Made by a program: the position numbers and the translations under genes. Below are positions 63,751 to 64,000 of a stretch of DNA of 64,000 bases, in pieces (position 1 is the stretch's first letter; each line of letters begins with the position of its first letter). This DNA comes from Dioscorea cayenensis subsp. rotundata (taxonomy: Eukaryota; Streptophyta; Magnoliopsida; Dioscoreales; Dioscoreaceae): the NCBI RefSeq assembly GCF_009730915.1, contig NC_052481.1:20434461-20498460 (forward strand), written 5' to 3'. The notes under the pieces were generated by a model. The model was not told where the DNA came from. It worked only from the letters and a program-made list of their open reading frames with translations, and made no database searches.

Positions 63751-64000
63751 GTGCGGAGGGGAGAGCTGCCAGCGACGGGCAGTGGGTCTTGATTTGGAAT
63801 CTGCCTCTTCACGGGTGGTGTTGGAATATCATCATGGAGGTCTTGAAGATGATCGGTGAGCTGGTTTCACTGTCACATGTCTCTAAACCTCACAAACTAT
63901 TCATTATAGTGTTCGTGTGTTGCCGATTGGGGTCGTCGTTATCGGTGGAGTTAGACCTCAGATTCGGTATGCGTAGGTATCAGGTGTTACTCACGACAGA

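Overview
The window is nuclear DNA of a flowering plant. The genes have many GT-AG introns and encode plastid-targeted proteins. Spacers are very AT-rich and full of (TA)n and (TTA)n microsatellites, and plant-type LINE, Mutator, copia and MITE remnants are present. I cannot fix the species; a monocot with an AT-rich genome such as a yam is possible, but that is only a guess. Positions 5398-6397 are an assembly gap of exactly 1000 Ns.

Left part (1-28 kb). A polyamine oxidase gene runs off the left edge on the minus strand and has a 43-codon upstream ORF in its leader. About 12 kb without genes follows. Next come an INDETERMINATE-DOMAIN (IDD) C2H2 zinc-finger gene (14420-16426) and a 16-exon ARC3 gene (20647-27675). 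ARC3 is the FtsZ-like/MORN plastid-division regulator, and one of its introns holds a mosaic of plastid DNA pieces.

Middle part (28-42 kb). A 16-exon sucrose synthase of the SUS5/6 clade (28504-32405) lies about 0.8 kb downstream of ARC3 on the same strand. A GARP/G2-like MYB regulator (36835-38040) and a phytoene synthase gene (39808-41435) follow. The phytoene synthase promoter carries a dense ACGT/G-box cluster and its leader a probable intron.

Right part (44-64 kb). Two paralogous type II membrane glycosyltransferases (DUF271/GT77-like, 44627-47395 and 59260-60792) lie in the same orientation about 12 kb apart. They belong to a segmental duplication that also copied flanking DNA. The space between them was filled by a 5'-truncated LINE with a 19-bp target duplication, a 4.67-kb Mutator-like element with a 9-bp target duplication and two convergent decayed genes, and a MITE with telomere-like internal repeats. 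A copia RNase H fragment lies beyond the second copy. The right edge enters a degenerate LINE ORF1 with zinc knuckles.

The genes do not form one pathway. Three products act in or on plastids (ARC3 and phytoene synthase) or in carbon supply (sucrose synthase), but co-location looks incidental. The most informative signals are gene-structure oddities (two GC-AG introns, upstream ORFs) and datable insertions (LINE with an empty paralogous site, MULE, MITE, organellar mosaic).
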